From the NCBI GenBank assembly GCA_934351925.1, contig CAKRJT010000026.1, positions 1 through 41,274 of the forward strand: DNA of 41,274 nucleotides. Direction: 5' to 3'. Numbering within the stretch: the first letter of the stretch is position 1; the number at the start of each line of letters is the position of its first letter. The notes beneath the pieces were generated by a model. That model was not told the DNA's origin and searched no databases. It was given only the letters and a program-made list of their open reading frames with translations. Positions 25,063 through 33,224 of this stretch are shown here, piece by piece. This DNA comes from an uncultured Lachnospiraceae bacterium. GTDB taxonomy: Bacteria > Bacillota > Clostridia > Lachnospirales > Lachnospiraceae. The translations under genes and the position numbers were made by a program.

Positions 25063-25497
25063 ATGCATGAATTAAGCAGATCAGCGATTGAAGATTTTTT
25101 TGTACAGACTTTTGATGTGGATAAGGTATTCAGTTCGGTTAAGCGTGCTGACTACCTTTTCTTGTATTATATCGAGCATTGCAGTAAGAGCTCGCAGCAT
25201 GAGAGCGGGGCTTATCTGTGGGAGCTTGCCGAGATGATGAATATGTCAATCCAGGACATCTCGAAAGCGGTTCAGAAGCTTCAGGATAAGGGATATATTG
25301 ATTGGAAAACTAATGCGGAGAAGAGTAAGACTTATGTAGAGCTTACCAAGACGGCGCACAGGCTTATGGAGGAGGAACGTGATTACATGAAGCGCTGCTT
25401 CGACGAGATAGAGGAACAGGTTGATGCCGACGAACTTTCAGCAATGATAAATACAATGCATAAGGTTGTCGGCATCATCAAGAAGAACAGGAGTTAG
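25063..25497 (+). CDS. MarR-like winged helix transcriptional regulator
   Basis: 144 residues, the usual MarR size. The middle (SGAYLWELAEMMNMSIQDIS, then KAVQKLQDKGYIDWKTNAEKS) is a winged helix-turn-helix with the wing at KSKTYVELT, flanked by helices that form the dimer interface. MarR proteins usually repress nearby efflux or stress genes until a small ligand binds. MATE exporters are upstream, but on the far side of another gene, so its target is uncertain. ATG 25063 follows ATGGAGGT by 7 bases. It converges on the receptor gene at 25504 with only 6 bases between stops. Confidence 0.75.
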   Translation: MHELSRSAIEDFFVQTFDVDKVFSSVKRADYLFLYYIEHCSKSSQHESGAYLWELAEMMNMSIQDISKAVQKLQDKGYIDWKTNAEKSKTYVELTKTAHRLMEEERDYMKRCFDEIEEQVDADELSAMINTMHKVVGIIKKNRS

Positions 25498-25503
25498 AGC
25501 TGT

Positions 25504-26973
25504 TTATCTGTTATCAGTCAGCTTCATAAGCTCCTGCATTTTAGAATCAATGCGCTTAAGAATCTCAGTGTTTTTGTTCTCCTGATTGAGTGTCTGGCTT
25601 GAGTGTGCAGATACCTCTTCGGAGACGGCTGAGATTGTCTGTATGGAATCGGATATCGCACTGTTGGCAGCCTTGAGCTTCATAACATTGTCGGTGAGCT
25701 CATCAAGCTGTTCGCGGACGGATACACTGTTGGATTTGATGAGATCAAATATTCCGGCTGTATTGCTTGTGGATTCCTTCTCTGTATTTATTCCGTCAAT
25801 CATGCGGGTGATTACTCTGACCACCTCGGTTATGGTTGCCGCAAAATTATTTATTATGTCTGTGATATGCTCAGTTGCTTCACTGGTCTGTCCCGCCATG
25901 TGGGAGATTTCGGATGCTACAACTGAAAAACCGCGGCCGGCATCACCGGCACGGGCAGCCTCAATGCTCGCGTTCAGGGCGAGGAGGCTCGTCTGCGAGG
26001 TGATGTCACTGATGAGGTCGATGATGGAGTTCATCTCCTTTATGTGGTGGTCAAGCTCTTTGAGTTTTTCACTGACATCAACACCGTTATGAACCGAATC
26101 ATCTACCTGTGACACAAGTGTATTCACATCGTTTAGTCCGTCATCAATTACGGAGATAGTATGTTCCATGCTGGAATGTATGTTCTCTGAGATGCTGCTT
26201 ACTGTGCTGACCTGCTTCTGGATAGCCTCTGTCTGGAGAAGCTGTTTCTGAACGGCATTTGCAGTATCCATAGCTCCGGCAGATACATCCTGCATGGCAG
26301 ACACAGTGACAGAGGAACCATCGTTGAGAAGTGAGAGCTCATTGTGGATATATTCTATTCCCTCCTGCATTTTTGTGGAAAGATTGGAAATATCCGAAAG
26401 CAGCTTTTCTGTATCATTCTTTGAGGCGGTTATCGCGTCGAGCTTCTGTTTCTCATTCGTATTCAGGGTGGCAGAGGTGATATAGGAATAGACTGCTACA
26501 AGTATGACGAAGATAACATGTATTATTGCGGTGTCTGAATCGGGATATGCATATTTTCCTGATTGGATGCCTATGACAGCCAGGATTATTGTTTCAATCA
26601 CAACACCGGTATTTACGAGAAGGGAGAATTTTTTGTTGTTGTACAGCGATATCACAACAATCATCGGTATTACGAATACGGAAGCCATGAAGGTCGTGGA
26701 GGTGTATATGTAGAATGTGAAAAACACCGCAAAGCCGTTTCCGACGAGATGGCGGATGGCGGTCGTCTCATGGTTTTTCTTCCAGTAAAACAGCTCCGCA
26801 GCTACGGGAGCTATTCCGAGAATACATGAGATGGTTAACACGGCAGGATTAATCCCGCGAGTGGCAGCCTGTAAAAACAGGAGAAGAAGCATAACGCCGG
26901 CTGTGGCAGTATGTGCAATCATACATGTTCTGTTGTTGCGCGCTAATGCTGTTAAATTAGAATCAGGATTCAT
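25504..26973 (-). CDS. Chemoreceptor-type protein with six-helix membrane sensor
   Basis: 489 residues. About six hydrophobic helices lie within residues 15-170 (TATAGVMLLLLFLQAATRG, VIPMIVVISLYNNKKFSLLV, HVIFVILVAVYSYITSATL), followed directly by the methyl-accepting coiled coil; the tip is SQTSLLALNASIEAARAGDA, with Ser for the usual Asn. There is no Cache domain and no clear HAMP. It shares this layout with the protein at 21311, though the membrane parts differ in sequence. The 256 bases between it and kdgK contain both promoters and no gene. Confidence 0.9.
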   Translation of the reverse strand: MNPDSNLTALARNNRTCMIAHTATAGVMLLLLFLQAATRGINPAVLTISCILGIAPVAAELFYWKKNHETTAIRHLVGNGFAVFFTFYIYTSTTFMASVFVIPMIVVISLYNNKKFSLLVNTGVVIETIILAVIGIQSGKYAYPDSDTAIIHVIFVILVAVYSYITSATLNTNEKQKLDAITASKNDTEKLLSDISNLSTKMQEGIEYIHNELSLLNDGSSVTVSAMQDVSAGAMDTANAVQKQLLQTEAIQKQVSTVSSISENIHSSMEHTISVIDDGLNDVNTLVSQVDDSVHNGVDVSEKLKELDHHIKEMNSIIDLISDITSQTSLLALNASIEAARAGDAGRGFSVVASEISHMAGQTSEATEHITDIINNFAATITEVVRVITRMIDGINTEKESTSNTAGIFDLIKSNSVSVREQLDELTDNVMKLKAANSAISDSIQTISAVSEEVSAHSSQTLNQENKNTEILKRIDSKMQELMKLTDNR

Positions 26974-27113
26974 TTAGAGCACCACCTTTATATTATTATT
27001 ATCGTTTGTATACAGTATAACATTGAGTGAAAGTATTTTCCATAGCAAAGTTTAGTTTTAAACTGGTAAATTATCAAAATACTTTGTGAAAATATTAACT
27101 TCTGAACAAGCTC

Positions 27114-27143
27114 TTGAAAGTGCTTACATTTTTATGCTATAAT
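27114..27143 (+). promoter_or_regulatory. Promoter of kdgK
   Basis: TTGAAA (27114-27119), 18 bases, TATAAT (27138-27143), followed by a GC-rich GCCGCAGGGCGGC hairpin in the leader. Confidence 0.6.
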
Positions 27144-27229
27144 ACAGATAACGTATGCCGCAGGGCGGCGTAATAACTTACAAAAACAATTATTCATGAC
27201 CTTTCAGGTCAGAAAATGGAGGCAGAGCG

Positions 27230-28327
27230 ATGAATTTAAATTTAAGACCAGCAAGCGAGTGCAAGTATGACGCTGTATCATTAGGCGAGGTTATGTTACG
27301 TCTTGATCCGGGTGAGGGAAGAATCCGTACAGCAAGACAGTTCCGTGCCTGGGAAGGCGGCGGAGAGTACAATGTAGTTCGTGGACTTCATAAGTGCTTC
27401 GGTTTAAGATCAGGTGTCATCACAGCTTTCGCTGACAATGAGGTAGGTGCATTAATGATAGACTTCATTGAGCAGGGCGGCGTTGCTACAGATCTTATTT
27501 ACATGAAGAAGACAGACGGTATCGGAAGATTATGCCGTAACGGTATCAACTTCACAGAGCGTGGATTCGGTATCCGTGGCGCTAAAGGCTGCTCTGACAG
27601 AGCTAACACAGCTATCGCACAGGCTACTCCTGAGGATTTCGATTTCGATTACATCTTCGGAACACTTGGAGTAAGATGGTTACATACAGGCGGTATCTAC
27701 GCAGCATTATCCGAGCAGTCATGCGAGACAGTTCTTGCAGCTATCAAGACAGCTAAGAAGTACGGAACAATCGTTTCCTACGACCTTAACTACAGACCAT
27801 CTATGTGGGATGCTATCGGCGGACAGGCTAAGGCTCAGGAAGTTAACAAGGAGATCGCTAAGTACGTTGACGTTATGATCGGTAACGAGGAGGACTTCAC
27901 AGCATGTCTCGGTTTCGAGATCGAGGGTAATGATGCAGACCTCAAGGAGCTTAACCTTGACGGATACAAGAAGATGATCAACGAGGCAGCTAAGACATAT
28001 CCTAACTTCAAGGCTGTTGCTACAACTCTTCGTACAGTTAAGACTGCTACAGTTAACGATTGGAGCGCAATCTGCTGGGCAGATGGTGAGATCTACAAGG
28101 CTAAGGATTACAAGGGTCTTGAGATTATGGACCGTGTTGGTGGCGGAGATTCATTCGCATCAGGTCTTGTATATGGTCTTATGACAACAGGCGATGCTGA
28201 GTTAGCTGTTAACTACGGTGCAGCTCACGGTGCACTTGCCATGACAACACCTGGTGATACAACAATGGCTACTAAGAAGGAAGTTGAAGCTATCATGGGT
28301 GGCGCAGGCGCAAGAGTACAGAGATAA
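27230..28327 (+). CDS. kdgK: 2-keto-3-deoxygluconate kinase (PfkB family)
   Basis: 365 residues of the ribokinase/PfkB fold. The opening YDAVSLGEVMLRLDPGEGRI and FRAWEGGGEYNVVRGL fit the sugar-binding part of KDG kinases; the C-terminal DRVGGGDSFASGLVYGL is the PfkB signature with the catalytic aspartate and anion hole. It phosphorylates 2-keto-3-deoxygluconate, the product of pectin and hexuronate breakdown, to KDPG. Codon use looks more uniform than in its neighbours (rich in GCT, ACA, GTT, AAG, CTT), suggesting strong expression. No other uronate gene lies beside it; it is a single-gene unit with its own promoter and terminator. Confidence 0.85.
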   Translation: MNLNLRPASECKYDAVSLGEVMLRLDPGEGRIRTARQFRAWEGGGEYNVVRGLHKCFGLRSGVITAFADNEVGALMIDFIEQGGVATDLIYMKKTDGIGRLCRNGINFTERGFGIRGAKGCSDRANTAIAQATPEDFDFDYIFGTLGVRWLHTGGIYAALSEQSCETVLAAIKTAKKYGTIVSYDLNYRPSMWDAIGGQAKAQEVNKEIAKYVDVMIGNEEDFTACLGFEIEGNDADLKELNLDGYKKMINEAAKTYPNFKAVATTLRTVKTATVNDWSAICWADGEIYKAKDYKGLEIMDRVGGGDSFASGLVYGLMTTGDAELAVNYGAAHGALAMTTPGDTTMATKKEVEAIMGGAGARVQR

Positions 28328-28356
28328 TCTGATACTTATAGGCATTTAATACATCA

Positions 28357-28398
28357 ATAAAAACGTATGTCCGGATGTAAACGGGCATACGTTTTTTT
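28357..28398 (+). terminator. Terminator of kdgK
   Basis: AAAACGTATGTCCG (from 28360) pairs with CGGGCATACGTTTT (to 28395), one G-T pair, with a seven-T tail. Confidence 0.85.
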
Positions 28399-28429
28399 GA
28401 TTAATGAGATATTTATATTCTGCTATATA

Positions 28430-28497
28430 GATTCGGGTGTAAAAATATGCTGTATATACACACATAAATTTGATTAGCATGTTTTTACACCCGAATC
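28430..28497. repeat. Minimal palindromic element
   Basis: Left arm 28430-28451 (GATTCGGGTGTAAAAATATG then CT) and right arm 28476-28497 are inverted copies with a single mismatch, around a 24-base loop. The same arms (GTGTAAAAATATGC) bound the large element at 39021-39313 and, in worn form, those at 1931 and 41175. This copy lacks the inner arms and core. Confidence 0.75.
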
Positions 28498-28536
28498 CTG
28501 CATATTTTAAAAATTAAAGATTGGCATCTCGTTGTT

Positions 28537-30267
28537 TTATGCCCGTCTGTATCTGTTAAGGCATGCCGCAAGCTCCTGTCTGCGAGGCATTGCATATCCG
28601 CCGGACAGATGGCTGCCATCCATGAATACAGAGAAACCGTTTTTCTCATATAGCTTATACAGCTCATCGACTATTGCCATGATGGTGCGCTTTCCGTCGA
28701 TAAGGTGTTCAACGGTGTATTTTAACAGCATGGACAGAGCGGCAGTCTGTTCAGAGTCAATAAGCTGCTCGACATATCTTAAATCCACGGTCTGTTTTCC
28801 AATAAGGAAACTGTCGCGCGACAGAAGTTTCACCTTGAGGGAGTCGTGGTCATCGCTTTTTACTGCGCCGGTGCGGTAGTCGCGGCGCTTAGGAGCACCT
28901 TGTGGATCCTTCGTCATAACACGGTGGCTTGACGGTTGAGAGAATGGCTTGGCGCTATCGGCGGGAACAGGATACTCTGCTAACAGGCTTCTGACCTGTG
29001 ATGTGATATCCACGGTGTGGTAGTTGTCCATCTGGATAATGGTGTCGGCAATGTGAAAAAAAGCGCCGGAGCTTCCCGCTACAAGAATTGTTGATATGTC
29101 CGCCTTCTCATAGAGCTCCCTTGCCCTTGCAGTGAACGGGGTTATAGGTTCCTTGTCGGAGCTTATCACCCGCTGCATGAACGCGTCGCGCACCATGAAG
29201 TTGGTGGCTGAGGTGTCCTCGTCTATGAGGAACAATGAACTGCCTGCCTCCATGCCCTCAACAACGCCTGCCGCCTGCGAGGTGCTTCCGCTCGCGTCTT
29301 CGGTTGAGAAGGAGTGAGTGTCCTTCCTGTTCGGAAGGTCGTTTATAAAGAGCGAGATGTCAACATCCTTGATAAAACGTCCGTCCTCGGCACGCAGCTT
29401 TAAAGCTGTGCTGTCAGTGATAACATACTCGCGCCCGTCGCCCGGGATATGGTCGTATATTCCAAGCTCAAGGGCACAAAGAAGCGTCGACTTGCCGTGG
29501 TATCCGCCGCCCACGATGAGGGTTATTCCCTTTGGTATACCCATTCCGCTTATTTTTCCGGCATGAGGAAGGTCAAAGCTTACACTTAATGACCCGGGTG
29601 AGGAAAAAGCGACTGCAGTCTTCATCGGTTTCTGCGATATGCCGCTCTCGCGCGGAAGTATAGAGCCGTCTGCCACGAAGGCGCATAGGGAGCGAGCGGA
29701 CAGTTGGACACGGATTTCCTGCTGGTCCTCGGCGAGGTATATCCATTTTTTAAGCCTGTCGGCATTGAGATTTCTGTAGAAGAGGCTCTTTTCAACGCAT
29801 GCAGGGAGAAAATCGAAGAATATTTTCTCGAGCTCGCGTGAATTGATGGTTCTTCCGTTAGCCGGGAAGCCGACGAAGAAACGCACGATAAGCCTGTCTC
29901 CGGCAAGCTCGCAGTCGCTTCGGGAGAAAATCTCCTGTCCCGGGTGTGTTACCTGTATCAGGCCGCTCTTTCCCGAGCCCTTCGCCTGAAACGAGTAGTG
30001 CGCCACCTCTGACGAGAAGCTTCGCAGAAGAAAATCGCACAGCGCCGTAACAGCGGTCTTGTTTGCAAGGCTGTAGTCCGGGTAGCCGGCGGCTTTCAGA
30101 GCGACATGGATACTGACCTGTGACGGTGCGGCAAAGGGGTCGCCCTGCACATGTTCGATGTTCAAGGTATATTTGCCGAAATCATAGCTGCCGCGCAGCG
30201 ATTTGTATGCGGGATAGCTCTTGTGGTCGATATCCCTGAGGGTGTTTCTTAATTCCTGTGATGTCAT
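28537..30267 (-). CDS. Predicted ATPase of the ABC class (COG3044 type)
   Basis: About 576 residues. A Walker A motif, LIVGGGYHGKSTLL, lies near residues 250-265, and GSSLFLIDEDTSATNFMVRD is the Walker B region with a following acidic residue. This arrangement, one ATPase domain inside a long soluble chain beginning with a LRDIDHKSYPAYKSLRGSY block, is that of the uncharacterised ABC_ATPase family; there are no membrane helices, so it is not a transporter. Function is unknown. The start is uncertain: ATG 30267 lies 14 bases after AAAAGGA, while an in-frame TTG at 30279 is only 2 bases after it. It follows pbuX by 23 bases and may belong to the xpt-pbuX transcript. Confidence 0.8.
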   Translation of the reverse strand: MTSQELRNTLRDIDHKSYPAYKSLRGSYDFGKYTLNIEHVQGDPFAAPSQVSIHVALKAAGYPDYSLANKTAVTALCDFLLRSFSSEVAHYSFQAKGSGKSGLIQVTHPGQEIFSRSDCELAGDRLIVRFFVGFPANGRTINSRELEKIFFDFLPACVEKSLFYRNLNADRLKKWIYLAEDQQEIRVQLSARSLCAFVADGSILPRESGISQKPMKTAVAFSSPGSLSVSFDLPHAGKISGMGIPKGITLIVGGGYHGKSTLLCALELGIYDHIPGDGREYVITDSTALKLRAEDGRFIKDVDISLFINDLPNRKDTHSFSTEDASGSTSQAAGVVEGMEAGSSLFLIDEDTSATNFMVRDAFMQRVISSDKEPITPFTARARELYEKADISTILVAGSSGAFFHIADTIIQMDNYHTVDITSQVRSLLAEYPVPADSAKPFSQPSSHRVMTKDPQGAPKRRDYRTGAVKSDDHDSLKVKLLSRDSFLIGKQTVDLRYVEQLIDSEQTAALSMLLKYTVEHLIDGKRTIMAIVDELYKLYEKNGFSVFMDGSHLSGGYAMPRRQELAACLNRYRRA

Positions 30268-30290
30268 TTTTTTGTACAAAATCCTTTTCT

Positions 30291-31625
30291 TTAATTGGTT
30301 ACTTCCATATTCTTAGGAAGAATAAGGTTTAGAATGATGGCTACCACGAACACCACGGCGACACAGTTCTGTGCAAACACGTTCTGAATGATTGCAGGGA
30401 AGAGTGAAAAGAGCTCAGGCACCTCGGTAAAGCCTATTCCGATGCTGAGTGAGAGAGCCGCTATGGTGACGTTACGCTGTGAGTAGCCGCAGCGTCCCAT
30501 CATCTGGATACCGCTTATAACGATTGTTCCGAACATCATTATAGTGCAGCCGCCGAGCACTGCGTCAGGCAGTGTTGCGAGAAGCGCACCGAATATAGGG
30601 AATATTCCCGCAAGCAGCATGATGACAGCGCCTGTTGCTATGGTGAAACGGTTGACAACCTTGGTCATCGCTACGAGTCCGACGTTCTGGCTGAAGGACG
30701 TTATCGGCAGACAGCCAAAGAGTGAGGATACTGAGCTTATAAAGCCGTCGCAGGCGAGGGAGCCGGATATCTCCTTGTCCTCGACATCGCGCCCTAAGCC
30801 GCTCGCCGCGAGTGCCGTCGTATCGCCGATAGTCTCCGTGGCGGACACGAGGAAGATGAGAACCACCGAAAAGATGGCATCTGCGTGGAACTCCATCTTA
30901 AAAGGCATGAAGTGTGGGAAGGATATTATGCTCGTCCCTGCGAGTGAGGAAAAATCGACCATTCCCATAAATATGGCGACTATGTAGCCGACAACCAGTC
31001 CGAACAGCACGGAGAGCTGTTTGAAATACGATTTCGCAAAAATATTAAAGCCGATGCAGCATACAAGCGTGATGCTTCCGAGTATCCAGTTCTTTGCAGA
31101 GCCGAAATCAGCGCTGCCGCTTCCGCCGCCAAAGGAGGTGGAGCCGACTGAGAGAAGCGAAAAACCTATGGAGATTACGACTGTTGCAGCGATAACAGGT
31201 GTGATGAGCTTTATCCAGCAGCGCGCAAACAGTCCTAACAGTCCTTCGACGATACCGCCTATGAGTACTGCACCCATCACGGCACCATAGCCGTAAACGC
31301 TTCCGATATAGCAGCATATCGAGACGAAGGTGAAGCTTATTCCCATGACGATGGGAAGTCCCGAGCCTATGCGCCACAGCGGGAAGAGCTGTATGAGCGT
31401 GCCGATGCCGGCAATCATCATGGCACTCTGTATAAGGGAGGCAAGCTGTGCCTTGTCAAGACCGCTCGCGGCTCCCACGATGAGAATAGGTGCGATGTTG
31501 GCAACAAACATCGCGAGAATGTGCTGTAATCCAAATGGAATGGCTTTCATTATCGGTACACGTCCGCTCAGTGAATAGATATTGTTCATTGATGCGGTCT
31601 GACCGTTGGCATTTTTATCTTTCAT
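30291..31625 (-). CDS. pbuX: Xanthine permease (NCS2 family)
   Basis: 444 residues, about twelve to fourteen membrane segments. NCS2 marks include GLQHILAMFVANIAPILIVG, the ATETIGDTTALAASGL signature with the substrate-binding glutamate, and TSFSQNVGLVAMTKV. Family members import xanthine or uracil with protons. The partner gene xpt just upstream (35 bases) supports xanthine. A GGAG lies a long 14 bases before the ATG. Substrate assignment is by family and neighbour, not by a residue test. Confidence 0.88.
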   Translation of the reverse strand: MKDKNANGQTASMNNIYSLSGRVPIMKAIPFGLQHILAMFVANIAPILIVGAASGLDKAQLASLIQSAMMIAGIGTLIQLFPLWRIGSGLPIVMGISFTFVSICCYIGSVYGYGAVMGAVLIGGIVEGLLGLFARCWIKLITPVIAATVVISIGFSLLSVGSTSFGGGSGSADFGSAKNWILGSITLVCCIGFNIFAKSYFKQLSVLFGLVVGYIVAIFMGMVDFSSLAGTSIISFPHFMPFKMEFHADAIFSVVLIFLVSATETIGDTTALAASGLGRDVEDKEISGSLACDGFISSVSSLFGCLPITSFSQNVGLVAMTKVVNRFTIATGAVIMLLAGIFPIFGALLATLPDAVLGGCTIMMFGTIVISGIQMMGRCGYSQRNVTIAALSLSIGIGFTEVPELFSLFPAIIQNVFAQNCVAVVFVVAIILNLILPKNMEVTN

Positions 31626-31660
31626 AATCTGTGTGTTCTCCTGATATTTGATTTTTGTGG

Positions 31661-32245
31661 TTAGTTCCGGCTGCGGAAGGTTATTGTTCCGGTGGATGCG
31701 TCCATGCCGTCAACGATTGCGAGGGACTCAAGCTGATAGCCAAGATTTCTTATGACCTGTCCGCCCGCCTGGAAGCCCTTCTCAATGGCGATTCCGATTC
31801 CCTCAACGGTTGCACCTGCATCGTGGCAGATGGAGATGAGGCCCTGGAGCGCACAGCCGTTTGCGAGAAAATCATCGATAATGAGTACATGGTCGTCGGC
31901 ACTTAAAAACTTCTTTGACACGATAACCTGATTTTTGTTCTTGTGTGTGAAGGACTCCACCTCTGTGACGTACATATCGCCATCAATATTCACGCTCTTG
32001 GATTTCTTGGCGAACACTACCGGCACGTCAAAGCTCATGGCAACAACGCAGGCGATGCCGATGCCCGACGCCTCGATGGTGAGAATTTTGTTGATTGGCT
32101 TTCCTTCAAAACGCTTTTTGAATTCCTCGCCCATAAGCTTAAAAAGCCTTGTGTCCATCTGGTGGTTCAAAAAGCTGTCAACCTTGAGGATGTTTCCCTC
32201 CTTGACGACTCCGTCCTTAACGATGCGTTCTTCTAAAAAGTTCAT
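31661..32245 (-). CDS. xpt: Xanthine phosphoribosyltransferase
   Basis: 194 residues, the exact size range of Xpt, which converts xanthine and PRPP to XMP for purine salvage. It shows LKVDSFLNHQMDTRLFKLMG near the start, the base-binding KILTIEASGIGIA, and the PRPP loop VLIIDDFLANGCALQGLI. AAAGGAG ends 8 bases before the ATG. It is the first gene of the xpt-pbuX unit. In Bacillota such units are often controlled by a purine riboswitch; I could not find one in the 230-base leader, so control may differ here. Confidence 0.93.
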   Translation of the reverse strand: MNFLEERIVKDGVVKEGNILKVDSFLNHQMDTRLFKLMGEEFKKRFEGKPINKILTIEASGIGIACVVAMSFDVPVVFAKKSKSVNIDGDMYVTEVESFTHKNKNQVIVSKKFLSADDHVLIIDDFLANGCALQGLISICHDAGATVEGIGIAIEKGFQAGGQVIRNLGYQLESLAIVDGMDASTGTITFRSRN

Positions 32246-32387
32246 TAATGCAGTCTCCTTTTATATAATTTGATTATAGGTATTATTTCTAGATTGTAGC
32301 ATGAAAAGTAAGTATAAAAAAGGATTATTTAAAAAATATTTTTTCAACGTAAAATATGCATGTATTGTCAGATTGCGCGTCTTGGAT

Positions 32388-32416
32388 TTGCACAAAATGA
32401 AAAACTGTGCTACTAT
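32388..32416 (+). promoter_or_regulatory. Promoter of the plsC-P-type ATPase unit
   Basis: TTGCAC (32388-32393), 17 bases, TACTAT (32411-32416). The same -35 hexamer is used before the BMP gene. Confidence 0.55.
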
Positions 32417-32474
32417 TAACCGGATGGCATCCTCATAGATTTTTGCGGGTGTTTTAATGAGGGAAAAGGAGATT

Positions 32475-33224
32475 ATGGTATTGTTTAACTTGAGATTTAA
32501 GTGGGTGGTATTATCAAGCTTTTTCTATGTTATGTATGCGGTTCCGAAGGCTGAGTACATGTTAAGGCACCCTGACAAGTACACCGACGAAGAGAAATAC
32601 GATTTTGCGATGAAGATTGTAAATCACATGAAAAAGAGAGCAAGGACGACGACAGATGTGTACGGAATAGAGAATATTCCGAAGGAGCACGGATATATTA
32701 TGTACGGAAACCATCAGGGAAAGTATGACGCGCTGGGAATACTGCTGTCCCTTGGGGAGCCGTGCGGCGTACTCTGGGAGAAGAAGCAGGCGAGCAGGTT
32801 TTTAAGCCGTCAGGTCTGCGGACTCATAAACGGCGTTGCCATTGACCTGACCGACATAAGGGCTAAGGTGCGCGCCATCAGGGAGGTTTCAGACCGCGTG
32901 AAGGGAGGACAGAATTTTCTCATATTCCCGGAGGGCGGCTATGGGGATAACCATAATGAGCTTCAGGAATTTTTCAGCGGGTGCTTTGCGTGCAGTCAGG
33001 CGAGCAAAGGACCTATTGTGCCCGTCGTTGTCTATGACTCTTATAAGTCCATGAACAGCAATACCTTTGAAAAGGTGAACACTCAGGTGCATTATCTTCC
33101 GCCGATATCCTATGAGGAATATCAGGGAATGAAGAAGCCTGAGATATGTGAGCTTGTAAAGACAAGGATTGCAGAAAAATTGGAGGAGATTGAAAACGGT
33201 GAGCGAGGAAAAAAAGCTATTTAA
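32475..33224 (+). CDS. plsC: 1-acyl-sn-glycerol-3-phosphate acyltransferase-like protein
   Basis: 249 residues. The acyltransferase HX4D motif is present as NHQGKYD, followed by the FPEGG motif (FLIFPEGGYGDNHNE) and a PIVPVVVYDS strand, all in PlsC order. It would acylate lysophosphatidic acid to phosphatidic acid at the inner membrane face; an N-terminal hydrophobic helix (VVLSSFFYVMYAV) may anchor it. ATG 32475 is chosen since AAAAGGAGAT ends just before it; ATG 32457 has no site. The last 26 bases overlap the next gene, so the two are translated together. Confidence 0.82.
   Translation: MVLFNLRFKWVVLSSFFYVMYAVPKAEYMLRHPDKYTDEEKYDFAMKIVNHMKKRARTTTDVYGIENIPKEHGYIMYGNHQGKYDALGILLSLGEPCGVLWEKKQASRFLSRQVCGLINGVAIDLTDIRAKVRAIREVSDRVKGGQNFLIFPEGGYGDNHNELQEFFSGCFACSQASKGPIVPVVVYDSYKSMNSNTFEKVNTQVHYLPPISYEEYQGMKKPEICELVKTRIAEKLEEIENGERGKKAI

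Noticed and set aside
25586..26092. 168-codon plus-strand frame opposite the minus-strand chemoreceptor
   Set aside because: Antisense of the conserved signalling domain; low-complexity Ser/Val-rich product without a ribosome binding site.
32246..32456. Purine riboswitch before xpt
   Set aside because: The conserved junction sequences of the purine aptamer could not be found on the minus strand.
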